Positions 14,029-21,761 of a DNA stretch of 21,761 nucleotides are shown here, piece after piece. Every line of letters starts with the position of its first letter. Positions within the stretch are counted from its first letter, which is position 1. Both the position numbers and the translations under genes were made by a program. The stretch spans positions 1 to 21,761 of the forward strand of contig NYTG01000045.1 of the NCBI GenBank assembly GCA_002683395.1, in the 5' to 3' direction. A model generated the notes under the pieces. The model did no database searches, was not told where the DNA came from, and saw only the letters and a list, made by a program, of their open reading frames with translations. This DNA is from Halieaceae bacterium (GTDB lineage: Bacteria; Pseudomonadota; Gammaproteobacteria; Pseudomonadales; Halieaceae).

Positions 14029-16023
14029 ATGAATAATCAAAATCCGAGAGCCGCGTTTGAGCGCACGGTTGAGTTGTTAAAAGGGGGTGCTCGTCAGGAA
14101 GCAGAAGCCTTGTGTCGGGATATGCTGGAGCGAGATCCAGGCGACATCAACTTTGTATCGCTTTTGGGCTCGATTCTGGCATCCCGGGGTGCACACGAGG
14201 AGGCGGTCAGTCTGCTCAGTCGTGCGGTAAAGGCCGCTCCGGGGCATGCCAAGGCCCAAGAAGATCTGGGAACCCTGTTACTGAACCTCGATCGCGCGGA
14301 AGAGGCTCTGTCTCATCTGGAGCGAGCCCAGGAGCTTCGGCCTCCTCATGCAGCATTGTTAAGCAAACTGAGTGCGGCCCACCAACGACTGGGCCGCAGT
14401 GGTAAAGCAGATGAATTGCGACGAGATGCAGCCTCGCTGTCACCGACACAAGCTAAGCTAGACGAGGCCACTCGTTTATTTGTAAAAGGCCAATTTCGGG
14501 AGTCCGAAAAGCTGGCGCAGGAACTGGTGCGCGACAACCCACACGATGTGAACGCGGCGCTGTTGCTCGCGCGGTTGGCGATGATGGCGAATTGCTACGA
14601 CGATGCCCAAAAAATTCTTGAAAAAATCATCGAAACACAACCAAGGTTTATGGCTGCCTGGCATGATCTGGGTACCGTGCTAAAAGAATTGCATCTCTAC
14701 GAGGAGGCGGTGGACGTACTCGAAAAAGCCCTGAGTCTCGACCCCAAAAACGCGCTCACGAATTACTACCATGGTGCGGCACTTGCTATGGCGGCAAGGC
14801 CAGCAGATGCGGTGAGTTCCTATCAGCGCGCAGTCAGTATCGACCCGGAATTACCTGGCGCGCATATCGGTCTCGGTCATGTGTTGAAGACGATAGGAGA
14901 TCAAGAAGGTGGAATCGAGGCTTATCGTAAAGCAATCGACTTGAGGCCCAACTTTGGCGAGACCTATTACAGCCTGGCAAATTTGAAGACATTTCGCTTT
15001 ACAGAGCAGGATGTTGTGCGAATGAGCGAGCGTCTTGCGAACGAGTCTCTGCCGGTTGAGTGTCGCGTGCACTTCGCTTTCTCACTGGGTAAGGCGCACG
15101 AGGATCAAAAGGACTACGATCAGGCTTTTGAATATTATTCTCGCGCCAATCAGCTACACAGAGATACGATCGCTTACGACCCGGTTCAAACAGGGGTCGC
15201 GCACGAGCGGATGCGGCATATTTTTAATGCGCCATTTTTTCAGGGTCTTGGCACCGATGAGGGCTGTCAGCAAGCGGACCCCATCTTCATTGTTGGACTG
15301 CCGCGCTCGGGGTCCACTTTGCTTGAGCAGATTTTGGCCAGCCATTCTCAGGTAGATGGAACAAGCGAGCTGTCTGATATTTCGATGATCGCGCAGGGGC
15401 TGACACAGCCTCGCTCGGGGCAGGTCTTCCCTCAGTGTATGACAGATCTGTCGGAGCAAGCGATTGCGGCGCTGGGGGAGCAATACCTTAAGCAAACCCG
15501 CAGGCATCGAGGTGCTGCGCCATTTTTTACCGACAAGATGCCCAATAATTTTGCGTACGTTGGCTTCATCAAGACCATCTTGCCGAATGCCAAGATTATT
15601 GATGCTCGCCGGCACCCCATGGACAGTTGTTTTGGTTGTTTCAAACAACATTTTGCCCGGGGGCAGACCTTCACCTATGACTTATTTGAGCTTGGAGAGT
15701 TTTATCTCGAGTATTGCGAGTTGATGGACCACTGGGACAGCGTATTGCCGGGAGCAGTACTCCGCGTGCAGTATGAGCATGTTGTTGCTGATCTTGAGAC
15801 TCAGGTGGAGAGGATTTTAGAATTTTGCGAGCTGCCTTTTGAGGAGAGCTGCGTGAACTTTCACGAAACCGAGCGCGCGGTGCGAACAGCGAGTTCCGAA
15901 CAGGTGCGTCAGCCCATTTACTCTGGCTCTGTCCAAACGTGGACACGTTATGGTTCCCATCTTGATAGTCTCAAGGAAATATTGGAGCCAGTGTTCCCAG
16001 ATCTGTCAGGGCTCGAAAAATGA
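14029..16023 (+). CDS. TPR-repeat sulfotransferase fusion
   Basis: 664 residues. The first ~310 form a run of TPR units (for example EEAVSLLSRAVKAAPGHA, EEALSHLERAQELRP, EEAVDVLEKALSLDPKN, EGGIEAYRKAIDLRPNF). The C-terminal ~240 residues are a sulfotransferase: the 5'-phosphosulfate loop GLPRSGST is at 423-430 and the 3'-phosphate motif DARRHPMDSCFG at about 525-536. It should transfer sulfate from PAPS to a hydroxyl or amine, with the TPR part presumably holding a protein or peptide partner. There is no signal peptide, so it acts in the cytoplasm. ATG 14029 has no strong ribosome site (TGTGAGA upstream). The stop overlaps the next start as ATGA, coupling it to the propeller protein. The acceptor is unknown. 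Confidence 0.9.
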   Translation: MNNQNPRAAFERTVELLKGGARQEAEALCRDMLERDPGDINFVSLLGSILASRGAHEEAVSLLSRAVKAAPGHAKAQEDLGTLLLNLDRAEEALSHLERAQELRPPHAALLSKLSAAHQRLGRSGKADELRRDAASLSPTQAKLDEATRLFVKGQFRESEKLAQELVRDNPHDVNAALLLARLAMMANCYDDAQKILEKIIETQPRFMAAWHDLGTVLKELHLYEEAVDVLEKALSLDPKNALTNYYHGAALAMAARPADAVSSYQRAVSIDPELPGAHIGLGHVLKTIGDQEGGIEAYRKAIDLRPNFGETYYSLANLKTFRFTEQDVVRMSERLANESLPVECRVHFAFSLGKAHEDQKDYDQAFEYYSRANQLHRDTIAYDPVQTGVAHERMRHIFNAPFFQGLGTDEGCQQADPIFIVGLPRSGSTLLEQILASHSQVDGTSELSDISMIAQGLTQPRSGQVFPQCMTDLSEQAIAALGEQYLKQTRRHRGAAPFFTDKMPNNFAYVGFIKTILPNAKIIDARRHPMDSCFGCFKQHFARGQTFTYDLFELGEFYLEYCELMDHWDSVLPGAVLRVQYEHVVADLETQVERILEFCELPFEESCVNFHETERAVRTASSEQVRQPIYSGSVQTWTRYGSHLDSLKEILEPVFPDLSGLEK

Positions 16024-16961
16024 TACGGCGATTGCCGAAGCTGATCGCCTCCTCGGTGGTGAGAGGGTCGCAAAAAGGCCAAAGCCACGGAGGGGTGTAC
16101 CTGATTGACTTCGATGAGCACTCTGTGGAGCAGAAGATCGATTGGAATACGGGCGACATCGACTTTACGGGGCGGGGCTGGGATAGGGGACTGCGTGGGA
16201 TAGAGTTCACCGAGGATGCGATCTGGATTGCCGCCAGCGATGAATTGTTCTGCTATTCACCTGATTTTGAGCTAACAGCCTCGTATCGTAATGAGTACCT
16301 CAGGCACTGCCATGAAATCAGTCGCCGGGATAATTTGCTGTTTTTGACCTCGACGGGCTTCGACTCGATCTTGGCCTTTGATCTCAATAAAAGACACTTC
16401 GCATGGGGCCTGTACCTGTCGAAGAATGGGCAGGATTGGGTGGGCCAGGCCTTTGATCCCAGAACGCGGGGAGGGCCAGAGTTTGTCAATTCTTATCACC
16501 TGAACATGGTCCGTGTGGACGCCGACGGAGTGTCATTCAGCGGCCTTAATACGCAGGCGCTGCTGGCGCTGTCATCAGATATGTCGATCAATGAGATCTG
16601 CAATCTGCCTAGAGGGTGTCATAACGCAATGCCCTATAAAGAAGGCATTATTTTCAACGACACCGGCTCGGATGTGGTTCGCTATGTTGCTCGAACGGGC
16701 GCGGGGGTTGCGGTTCCAGTCCCCACATTTTCTGACGAGGAGCTCGAGTACCGGGGTGTTGACGACTCTCGTATCGCGCGGCAAGGATTCGGGCGCGGCT
16801 TGTGTGTCATCGATGACCGGCTGGTAGCGGCCGGATCGTCGCCGTCGACGATCTCCGTTGTGGATATGACAGAGGGTAAACGCGTTACCGCGGCTAACCT
16901 CACTATGGATATCCGAAATGCGATCCATGGTTTGGAGTTGTGGCCTCAGAGTTGGTACTGA
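16020..16961 (+). CDS. Predicted beta-propeller protein of unknown function, coupled to the sulfotransferase
   Basis: 313 residues, without signal peptide or membrane helix. About six repeating blades are visible, each a His/Gly turn, a strand, and a strand ending in a small hydrophobic run: RGLRGIEFTEDAIWIAA, HCHEISRRDNLLFLTS, YHLNMVRVDADGVSFS, CHNAMPYKEGIIFNDT and RGLCVIDDRLVAAGS, with IHGLELW closing the ring. His98, His160, His201 and His303 recur at blade starts and could line a central metal or substrate site. It resembles propeller proteins of the DUF4915/TIGR03032 type found near sulfotransferases, but I cannot assign the family firmly. The start ATG 16020 overlaps the sulfotransferase stop, which argues for a joint job, perhaps binding the acceptor or product. 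Confidence 0.78.
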   Translation: MIRRLPKLIASSVVRGSQKGQSHGGVYLIDFDEHSVEQKIDWNTGDIDFTGRGWDRGLRGIEFTEDAIWIAASDELFCYSPDFELTASYRNEYLRHCHEISRRDNLLFLTSTGFDSILAFDLNKRHFAWGLYLSKNGQDWVGQAFDPRTRGGPEFVNSYHLNMVRVDADGVSFSGLNTQALLALSSDMSINEICNLPRGCHNAMPYKEGIIFNDTGSDVVRYVARTGAGVAVPVPTFSDEELEYRGVDDSRIARQGFGRGLCVIDDRLVAAGSSPSTISVVDMTEGKRVTAANLTMDIRNAIHGLELWPQSWY

Positions 16962-16973
16962 AACAGGCAATAA

Positions 16974-16996
16974 AAAAGGGCGCGTTGCGCCCTTTT
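16974..16996. terminator. Bidirectional intrinsic terminator
   Basis: AAAAGGGCGC, GTT, GCGCCCTTTT: a perfect 10-bp stem with a 3-nt loop between the convergent propeller and TonB-receptor genes. It gives a U4 tail on the plus strand and U6 on the minus strand, so it can stop both transcripts. Confidence 0.88.
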
Positions 16997-17015
16997 AGCC
17001 CTAACGCAGTTCAGT

Positions 17016-19406
17016 TTAGAAGAAACGCCTTAGAGAGAATGAAAAGCTTCTGGGTCGAATGACCGTAGAGGAATTACGTCCCCAGAACTGATCAAAGTCG
17101 CTAGAGTCTTCGTATGAGATACCGCGCTCGTCGCCCAGGTTACTGAACCGGGCTTGAGCCTGCCATTTGTCTAATTCAAAGGACACCACGAGGTCTGTAA
17201 TATCGTAGTCCCCTTGAACCATTTGAGGCGAGGTTGCACTATCTGTTAACTGATTGAGTGATTCACCAACGAAACTGTGTTGCAGCCTGATCAGACCTGT
17301 CCCACCGAACATATCGATGCCTGAAAGCTCTGCGTAAGCGTACCAACTCAGGTCCGCGAACAGCGGCAACGCCTGCGAAGGTTCCAGCCCCGACGGAACT
17401 GACCCGCCGATAGCTCGTGGCTCGTCATAGAACTGAGCGGCGGACACTTCGGCCTCCGAGATATCGGTCATATTAAAGCCAACTTCCAAATTCTCGCCGA
17501 GCAGGGCCACGAGCTCGATGTCATAGCCCTTGACCGTTGCATCGCCGACATTACCCACCACAATCTGGAACGGAATATTGGGATATTCACCGCCACTTAG
17601 GACCCCAAGCGTGTTACTTGGGTCGGTGACCTCGATCTGCATGTCCTTCCACTTCATCGTGTAGTACATGGCATTCAACATAATGCTGCCATCCAGCCAA
17701 GTGGATTTCAGTCCAAACTCCGTGTTTTCGAGGATGTCTGATTCGTAATTGACTGGCAGTGTCGGTCCGCCAAGATCCAAGCCACGGCCTCTGTTTGTGC
17801 CGCCGACGCGGAAGCCTTCGGAGTAAACCGTGTAAAGCATCACATCGTCATTCACGTTAAATTCGAGACCGTACTTCGGGATGAAACCATCATCATTGGC
17901 CTGGCGGTCCGGCAGCTGTCGGTCGACACGCGCATCCGGTCTTTCAACGGTGTAGCTCAGTTCGCGCTCTACCTCATACCAACGGCCTCCCAGCAATGCC
18001 GTGAGCTTGTTGTCAAAAAAGCTGATATCGATTTCACCGAACACTGCCTTGTCGGTTCTATCGGTTCCCTGAAAAGAATTCCACCATGCGTCAGTGGGAG
18101 CTAGGCCGGGATAGTAGGCGCTCCATGTTTCAAATGCGGGAGAGTTACGATAGTCATCGACGTACGTGTAAAAGTCCCAAAACTCTTCAGATTCCTGCCA
18201 AAACCCACCCAGCGTCCAGTCGATTCGGTCAGTGGAGCCAGCCAGACGAATTTCCTGAGTGAAGCTGTCAGCTTCGGTGCTATTAGTCAAATACCCCGTG
18301 GGATCTAGACCAAAGTCGTAAGTTGCGTACCCGTAATAAATACCGAAGGAGTAGTGGAAGTAAGCTGCATACGACTGCGTGTCATTAGCATAGAAGAGCT
18401 CGCGATCGTAGTAAGACGTGGCTGATACGAGCTGCGCAAACCCGAGGTCACCTTCAATAACCAAACTGGTTTGGATCCATTCGTCCGTTCTGATTTCTTT
18501 GTTGAATTTAACGGTCTGCAGGTCGCCAACACTCGGATCATAGTCGTTGTAAGCGTCTGCCTCTAAATCTTGGTAGTTGGCCGACGCTGTCACAGTCCAA
18601 TTATCGTTGACTAACCAACGAATAGCGGCCCGCCCGCCCATCCATTCGACTTCATTAATGTCGTCATCTACTGCACCGCTATTCGTTTTCTGCCCACCTA
18701 AACCGGTACCGAACTGGTTGTCTAAGATGGTCGTGCCCAGCACGTTATCGATGTATCCCGCATCAGTAGCACTGAAACCCGATAGACGAATCGCGACGCT
18801 GTCGCTGAGCGGAATGTTTACCGTGCCGTCGATTTCATAGCTCGTGCCACCGTTTTTAGTCGTTGAAGCGCCGCCCCCAATATTGGCCTCAAACCCGCTA
18901 GGGTCAGGTTTATTGGTAATTACTCGGATCGCCCCACTCTGCGATGCTGCACCGTAGAGCGTGGACTGGGGGCCAGCCAGCGCCTCAATGCGCGCTAGGT
19001 CGACCGGGTACATGTCAGGCGCGTATGAGGTTTGTGACATTGGTTGCTCGTCGAGGTAGACCGCAGCGGTAGGATCGACCAAGAAGCCGCCGCCATCACT
19101 TACGCCACGGAAGACAATGGTGTTGACCCCCGGCGTTTGGGAGGTGACGTTCAATCCGGCCACCTGGCGCGAGAAATCTTCCAGCGTTGTGATGCCCTGC
19201 TTTTGAATATCCTCTCCCGAGATGGATTGCACCATCATCGGAATGTCCTGTGAGGACTCAGCCCTTTGGCGCGCCGTCACCACGACTTCTTCGAGCTCTG
19301 CACTCCAGCTGAGACCGGCACTGCCAGCCCCAATCGCCGCTGCAACGCCGGCTACGATTGTCTTGCGATGAAAACTAATGGGACGCACTTTTGAGTTTAC
19401 TGCCAC
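17016..19406 (-). CDS. TonB-dependent outer-membrane receptor
   Basis: 796 residues. A signal peptide (RKTIVAGVAAAIGAGSAG, cut near SWSA-36) is followed by a TonB-box-like EEVVVTA (39-45). The plug domain runs to about 165 and includes ARIEALAGPQSTLYGAASQ and GAIRVITNKP. The barrel follows, with the conserved IPKYGLEFNVNDDVMLYTVYSEGFRVGG region, and ends in SFSLRRFF, a terminal Phe as usual for barrel assembly. It imports a ligand across the outer membrane with TonB/ExbBD energy. The ligand is unknown; receptors with this box often take complex organic compounds rather than siderophores. The start is GTG 19406 with GGAGGAG upstream. It is divergent from the LysE gene. Confidence 0.93.
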   Translation of the reverse strand: MAVNSKVRPISFHRKTIVAGVAAAIGAGSAGLSWSAELEEVVVTARQRAESSQDIPMMVQSISGEDIQKQGITTLEDFSRQVAGLNVTSQTPGVNTIVFRGVSDGGGFLVDPTAAVYLDEQPMSQTSYAPDMYPVDLARIEALAGPQSTLYGAASQSGAIRVITNKPDPSGFEANIGGGASTTKNGGTSYEIDGTVNIPLSDSVAIRLSGFSATDAGYIDNVLGTTILDNQFGTGLGGQKTNSGAVDDDINEVEWMGGRAAIRWLVNDNWTVTASANYQDLEADAYNDYDPSVGDLQTVKFNKEIRTDEWIQTSLVIEGDLGFAQLVSATSYYDRELFYANDTQSYAAYFHYSFGIYYGYATYDFGLDPTGYLTNSTEADSFTQEIRLAGSTDRIDWTLGGFWQESEEFWDFYTYVDDYRNSPAFETWSAYYPGLAPTDAWWNSFQGTDRTDKAVFGEIDISFFDNKLTALLGGRWYEVERELSYTVERPDARVDRQLPDRQANDDGFIPKYGLEFNVNDDVMLYTVYSEGFRVGGTNRGRGLDLGGPTLPVNYESDILENTEFGLKSTWLDGSIMLNAMYYTMKWKDMQIEVTDPSNTLGVLSGGEYPNIPFQIVVGNVGDATVKGYDIELVALLGENLEVGFNMTDISEAEVSAAQFYDEPRAIGGSVPSGLEPSQALPLFADLSWYAYAELSGIDMFGGTGLIRLQHSFVGESLNQLTDSATSPQMVQGDYDITDLVVSFELDKWQAQARFSNLGDERGISYEDSSDFDQFWGRNSSTVIRPRSFSFSLRRFF

Positions 19407-19517
19407 GGTCTGCTCCTCCGTTCCCGCTGATCACGGTATCTAAGTTCGCGACTGCCCACATAGTGCGCGCAATCGCCCTTAGGTTATTGGTTTAATCTTT
19501 TCCAATGCATAAGATAT

Positions 19518-19544
19518 ATCAGTTGCAAGCCTCCAGCAACTGAT
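19518..19544. promoter_or_regulatory. Inverted repeat in the TonB-receptor / LysE divergent region
   Basis: ATCAGTTGC, nine bases, GCAACTGAT: perfect 9-bp arms, 63 bp from the LysE start and 111 bp from the receptor start. The spacing of about 18 bp between arm centres fits a dimeric regulator on one DNA face. It could also fold as an RNA hairpin, but has no U-run. The regulator is not in the window. Confidence 0.5.
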
Positions 19545-19607
19545 CTGAGCACTGTCTTATGATAGGTAACGTGGGGTAATAAGACTCGAAATAGAAGCGA
19601 AATAGCG

Positions 19608-20222
19608 ATGTCCTTCTCTCAATGGTGGCCGCTTGCGCTAGTTTGCCTGTTGGGCGCGATGTCTCCCGGACCCAGTCTGGCGGTCGTTGCGCGCCATTCT
19701 ATGAGGGGCGGAATACTCGCTGGCAGCCTTTGCGCTGTGACACACGGCATCGGCATTTTCCTTTGGGCAATCCTGATGGTCAGTGGATTGGGCGCCCTTT
19801 TGGTGGCACAGCCGGCATGGTTTGATGCGATACGGGCGCTAGGAGCCCTGTTTTTACTGTATCTCGGGGCGCGAGCACTGCTGCAGAATATCGAAGAAGC
19901 CGACGTGGTCTTTGGCAATACCGAGGACAGAGCTCGAGCCGGTTGGGAAGGTCTTCTCATCGCGCTGTCCAATCCCAAGATCGCCGTTTTCTTCGCCGCG
20001 CTGTTCAGTCAGTTCATCCAGCCGCAGGCGACCCTGACGGAGAAGCTGATTATTGCCGCGACTGCCGCACTCATCGACGCCCTCTGGTATGTCTTGGTTG
20101 CCGTCTCACTGTCTCGCACCATCGTCACTCAGCGCTTTCAGGAACACGCGTCCTTGTTGAATAAGATGTTTGGGGCAATACTCGTTGTGCTGTCGCTAAC
20201 GGTGTTCTGGTCCCTCTGGTAA
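19608..20222 (+). CDS. LysE/RhtB-family amino-acid exporter
   Basis: 204 residues with about six hydrophobic segments. The family signature is visible: AMSPGPSLAVVARHSMRGG near the first helix, ARALLQ after the second-third hairpin, and LSNPKIAVFFAALFSQFI in the middle. Members export amino acids or homoserine-like compounds from the cytoplasm. ATG 19608 has only a weak ribosome site. It is separated from the ACS-type MFS gene by 55 bp on the same strand and is probably co-transcribed with it. A -10-like TATGAT lies at 19558-19563 without a good -35. Confidence 0.88.
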   Translation: MSFSQWWPLALVCLLGAMSPGPSLAVVARHSMRGGILAGSLCAVTHGIGIFLWAILMVSGLGALLVAQPAWFDAIRALGALFLLYLGARALLQNIEEADVVFGNTEDRARAGWEGLLIALSNPKIAVFFAALFSQFIQPQATLTEKLIIAATAALIDALWYVLVAVSLSRTIVTQRFQEHASLLNKMFGAILVVLSLTVFWSLW

Positions 20223-20277
20223 ATCTGATCGGTTGAGGCCGGCCGCTCGAACAACAAGACAAAAAAGGGGGTCGAAC

Positions 20278-21513
20278 ATGGCTGTGCGCTGGCGTATCGC
20301 GATTCTGTTGGCGGTCATTACCACCATCAATTACATCGATCGATCGGTCTTTGGTGTGGTGGCGCCGATGATTCGGGAGCAGTTTGACATTGGTGATGCC
20401 GACTATGGGCTGATCACCAGCGGGTTTCTGCTTGCCTACGGCATCGGCCAACTGATATCCGGCCCGCTCATCGATCGGCTTGGAACCAAGCGTGCGTTCA
20501 GCGTCGCCGCGGTCTTCTGGAGCGTCGCCACCATATTGCACGCCTTGGGGCGAGGGCTTTGGAGCTTCTTCGCGCTCAGAATCTTGCTGGGCCTCGCAGA
20601 GGCCGCTAACTTTCCCGCAGCCAGCAAGGCAGTGGCTCAGTGGTTTCCCGCCAATGAGCGCTCCACGGCGGTTGCGATCTTCATGTTGGGTGCCGGACTC
20701 GGTGCCATTATCACTCCGCCACTGACGGTTTGGACTCTGCAAACGCTCGGTTGGCAATGGGCCTTTATCATTCCCGGTTCACTGGGGCTGGTTTGGGTAT
20801 TCCTGTGGCAGCGGTGGTATCACTTGCCCGAGACACACCCCACGATCGAACCCACCGAAAAAGCGCTGATACTGGAGCAACGCTCCAATCAGCAAAGTCA
20901 GGGCAGTTGGACAGCACTGCTGAGCTATCGGGAATTTTGGGGCATTCTCATTGCTCGGGTGGTGAGCGATTTTCCGTTCTATTTTTTCCTTTTCTGGTTG
21001 CCACAGTATCTGATTGATGTGCGGGGCTTTGATCTCCGCGCTATTGCGATGTTTGCGTGGTTACCCTGGGTGGCAGCCGATCTTGGCGCGCTCACCGGTG
21101 GCTCATTGAGTTCGGCGCTGGTCACGCGGGGATACACGATTAATCGCGCGCGCAAAACAGTGATCTGGCTGGGTGCGGTATTAGTTGCCCTTGCAGTGAT
21201 CCCTGCCTACTACACAGCGTCGAGCGCCTTGGCGCTGGCGCTCATCTGTTTTGGCTTGTTTGCTATTCAGGTCAAAGGGTCGGTGTTCTTCACGCTTCCT
21301 ACCGATCTTTTCCCGGCGGATCGGGTGGCGACGGTCTGGGGTGTGTTTGGCGCGGTGGGAAGTCTGGGCGGAAGCCTGCTGGGTTTGCTGGCGGGCTACC
21401 TGATTCAAGAGGCAGGCTATGAAAGTGTCTTTCTCATGATCGCCAGTCTTCATCTGATCTCGGCGCTACTGCTGCAGGTCTTCGTGCCCAAAATTGACTT
21501 GGTTGCGCGATAA
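20278..21513 (+). CDS. MFS transporter, anion:cation symporter (ACS, hexuronate-type)
   Basis: 411 residues from ATG 20278, which has AAGGGGG 7 bases upstream; an earlier in-frame start at 20233 would add 15 polar residues before helix 1 and lacks such a site. It begins with helix 1 containing TTINYIDRSVFGVVAPMI, the INYxDR signature of the ACS family, followed by SGPLIDRLGTKRAF (motif A) and RILLGLAEAANFPAASKAVAQW. Twelve helices are visible with a central loop around residues 180-215. ACS members import organic anions such as hexuronates, glucarate, phthalate or tartrate. The substrate is not determined by the sequence. Confidence 0.88.
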   Translation: MAVRWRIAILLAVITTINYIDRSVFGVVAPMIREQFDIGDADYGLITSGFLLAYGIGQLISGPLIDRLGTKRAFSVAAVFWSVATILHALGRGLWSFFALRILLGLAEAANFPAASKAVAQWFPANERSTAVAIFMLGAGLGAIITPPLTVWTLQTLGWQWAFIIPGSLGLVWVFLWQRWYHLPETHPTIEPTEKALILEQRSNQQSQGSWTALLSYREFWGILIARVVSDFPFYFFLFWLPQYLIDVRGFDLRAIAMFAWLPWVAADLGALTGGSLSSALVTRGYTINRARKTVIWLGAVLVALAVIPAYYTASSALALALICFGLFAIQVKGSVFFTLPTDLFPADRVATVWGVFGAVGSLGGSLLGLLAGYLIQEAGYESVFLMIASLHLISALLLQVFVPKIDLVAR

Positions 21514-21608
21514 CCCAGCAGCCGCTGTAGATCCGGCAGAGCCGACGTTAAGGGGAGACAGAGGCCGAGACGAGTCGCGAAATAGGGTCTCTACGAGAGT
21601 GGCCTCCC

Positions 21609-21761
21609 CTAAAGTGACCCGATGACCTCGCTCAGCGCCGCGAGGTATTGGGCACCGACGGCGCCATCAATCACGCGGTGGTCGCACGACAGGGTGGCAT
21701 TGAGCACGGTAGCGATACGCTGCTCTCCGTCGTCTATCACCACTTTTTGGGTCGCTTTACC
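21609..21761 (-). CDS. Dihydrolipoamide acyltransferase (2-oxo acid dehydrogenase E2), C-terminal fragment
   Basis: Fifty residues plus a TAG stop, open to the window edge, so the rest of the gene lies to the right. The fragment contains LSCDHRVIDGAVGAQYL, the CoA-dependent acyltransferase active-site motif (DHRxxDG, with catalytic His and Asp), and ends AALSEVIGSL, as E2 catalytic cores do. The complex could be pyruvate, branched-chain or acetoin dehydrogenase; the fragment is too short to decide. It is convergent with the MFS gene; the 95-bp gap holds a loose AGGGGAG/CTCCCCT pair but no clear terminator. Confidence 0.9.
   Translation of the reverse strand, partial: GKATQKVVIDDGEQRIATVLNATLSCDHRVIDGAVGAQYLAALSEVIGSL

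Noticed and set aside
14025..14037. GAATGAAT half-site resembling the BetI-like operator
   Set aside because: It lies across a start codon without the second half of the palindrome, so chance is enough.
21553..21610. Long hairpin AGGGGAG / CTCCCCT between the MFS and E2 genes
   Set aside because: The arms are about 45 bases apart with an imperfect continuation and no U-run; not called as a terminator.

Overview
The window looks like chromosomal DNA of a marine gammaproteobacterium, perhaps of the OM60/NOR5 (Halieaceae) type. That placement is an inference from the gene mix (TonB-dependent receptor with an EEVVVTA box, LysE, PhyH, TPR-sulfotransferase, many FAD and Rieske oxidoreductases), moderate GC and dense packing; there is no rRNA or other marker to prove it. 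I saw no tRNA, IS element, phage gene or CRISPR array. No gap between genes exceeds about 200 bp.

Left flank (1-2604): the C-terminal two thirds of an alanine/serine-glyoxylate aminotransferase (+), a class II aldolase/adducin-like protein (-) and a PhyH-type 2-oxoglutarate dioxygenase (+).

Core catabolic block (2653-10690): on the minus strand, read from 9845 downward, are two overlapping CrtI/PYROXD2-like FAD oxidoreductases, a free-standing GcvT-like folate protein, a Rieske non-heme iron oxygenase and an APC permease that resembles polyamine-uptake (PUT) carriers. A divergent TetR/BetI-like repressor gene faces the operon, and a perfect 16-bp palindrome lies between them. The Rieske protein has the ExxHxxxxH pattern (Glu as the bridging residue) known from carnitine oxygenase CntA. 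With the BetI-like regulator and the amine-type permease, this suggests uptake and oxidative N-demethylation of a methylated amine or betaine. The GcvT-like protein would take the one-carbon unit to tetrahydrofolate, and the FAD enzymes would desaturate the remaining skeleton. The substrate is unknown. This is the best candidate in the window for an undescribed pathway.

Middle (10681-13870, minus): MFS transporter, exported amidohydrolase of the imidazolonepropionase/prolidase-like group (ATGA overlap with the MFS gene) and a small aspartyl/asparaginyl beta-hydroxylase, probably one transcription unit.

Right (14029-16961, plus): a TPR-sulfotransferase fusion translationally coupled to an unusual beta-propeller protein in which several blades open with a histidine. 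A bidirectional terminator separates them from a TonB-dependent receptor (-). Divergent from the receptor are a LysE-family exporter and an ACS-type MFS carrier (+). The last 153 bases hold the C-terminus of a dihydrolipoamide acyltransferase (E2) on the minus strand, running off the window.
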